From contig CAILON010000195.1 in NCBI GenBank assembly GCA_903835865.1, positions 1 to 5,832 of the forward strand: a stretch of 5,832 nt of DNA. Reading direction: 5' to 3'. The notes beneath the pieces were generated by a model. The model did not search any database and was not told the DNA's origin. It was given only the letters and a program-made list of their open reading frames with translations. This document shows positions 5,456-5,832 of the stretch, one piece after another. The stretch is from an uncultured beta proteobacterium (GTDB lineage Bacteria; Pseudomonadota; Gammaproteobacteria; Burkholderiales; Burkholderiaceae). The first letter of the stretch is position 1. Each line of letters begins with the position of its first letter. A program made the translations under genes and the position numbers.

Positions 5456-5832
5456 TTCGATTAATAACCGGTCTCTTTAGGGGCCTTAGGCAAGATTTAC
5501 GATCAACTGAATTACTTTGGTTGCTCCTTGCCTTAACCCTTTCAGTTACCGCTTTATCGAGTGTTAGTTTTTTAGCTGACCGCATGCAAAGAACCTTTGC
5601 ATTTGATGCACGCCAGCTCCTCGCCTCAGACTTATTGATTGCCTCTGATCAAGCTTTATCAGAGCAATTTATTCAAGAGGCTCAAAGACGCAATCTTCGC
5701 ATTGCCAACACCGTGGTATTTCCGAGCATGGCAACAGTGGGTACTCAGAGTAAGTTGGCATCTCTAAAAGCGGTTAGCCCGCAATATCCTTTACGGGGCG
5801 CTTTAAAAGTTCAATCGCCTACAACTTCCATA
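5452..5832 (+). CDS. FtsX/YbbP-type ABC transporter permease, N-terminal part (runs off window)
   Basis: An open frame of 127 codons continues to the window edge without a stop. It reads MIRLITGLFRGLRQDL at the start, then a hydrophobic membrane segment (about 22-42, LLWLLLALTLSVTALSSVSF), then LADRMQRTFAFDARQLLASDLLIASD (41-66), and enters a periplasmic region resembling the MacB core domain. The pattern of a short basic N-terminus, one membrane helix, and a DR...DARQLLASDL motif is typical of large (about 830-residue) YbbP-like permeases with FtsX domains, whose substrates are generally undefined. The start is TTG at 5452, overlapping the SDR stop as TTGA; no ATG occurs in frame before residue 45, inside the conserved part. 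The Shine-Dalgarno is weak, so translation may be coupled to the SDR gene. The frame is too short for automatic start calling to be reliable. Its ATPase partner is not in the window. Confidence 0.82.
   Translation, partial: MIRLITGLFRGLRQDLRSTELLWLLLALTLSVTALSSVSFLADRMQRTFAFDARQLLASDLLIASDQALSEQFIQEAQRRNLRIANTVVFPSMATVGTQSKLASLKAVSPQYPLRGALKVQSPTTSI

Noticed and set aside
5483..5491. Palindrome GCCTTAGGC near the SDR/permease junction as a terminator
   Set aside because: The stem is only 4 bp with a 1-base centre, has no T run after it, and lies inside the permease coding frame.

Overview
The window reads as a stretch of chromosome from a betaproteobacterium with moderately low GC content. 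It looks like Burkholderiales, and a Polynucleobacter-like freshwater lineage is my best guess. The reasons are an STAS-fused MlaE permease in an Mla-like operon that carries a PqiC-type lipoprotein, an orphan Bug (TctC-family) binding protein of the kind greatly expanded in Burkholderiales, and AT-leaning codon use throughout. The taxonomic call is inference; no marker gene settles it.

Layout: positions 1-60 are the 3' part of a tRNA-Arg(ACG). A strong rho-independent terminator follows at 70-97. A short, T-rich intergenic stretch (98-147) holds a candidate promoter whose -10 box lies almost directly on the first start codon. All remaining genes run on the plus strand and are packed tightly: STAS-MlaE permease (148-1320), MlaF ATPase (1320-2096), MCE-domain MlaD-like protein (2093-3025), ABC-transport auxiliary lipoprotein (3022-3648), Bug-family periplasmic binding protein (3653-4648), atypical SDR oxidoreductase (4670-5455), and the first 127 codons of an FtsX/YbbP-type permease (5452 to the window end). 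The junctions are 1- or 4-base overlaps or gaps of 4 and 21 bases. I see no terminator after 97, so one transcript could cover the whole set.

The first four genes form a coherent envelope lipid transporter. MlaE and MlaF make the inner-membrane ABC motor. The MCE protein forms the periplasmic lipid-binding ring, with a long helical C-terminal extension. The lipoprotein is probably the outer-membrane end. No MlaC shuttle and no separate MlaB are present; the STAS domain is fused to MlaE instead. This gives a hybrid of the Mla and Pqi plans. The Bug protein, SDR and FtsX-like permease follow in the same direction without an obvious functional link.

There is no mobile element, CRISPR array, defence system or clearly new system. 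The points most worth a second look are the MlaC-less Mla/Pqi hybrid architecture, the STAS domain with Gly at the MlaB Thr site, the SDR lacking the usual Tyr and Lys, a possible leaderless start for mlaE, and an interleaved pair of perfect inverted repeats inside the Bug gene.
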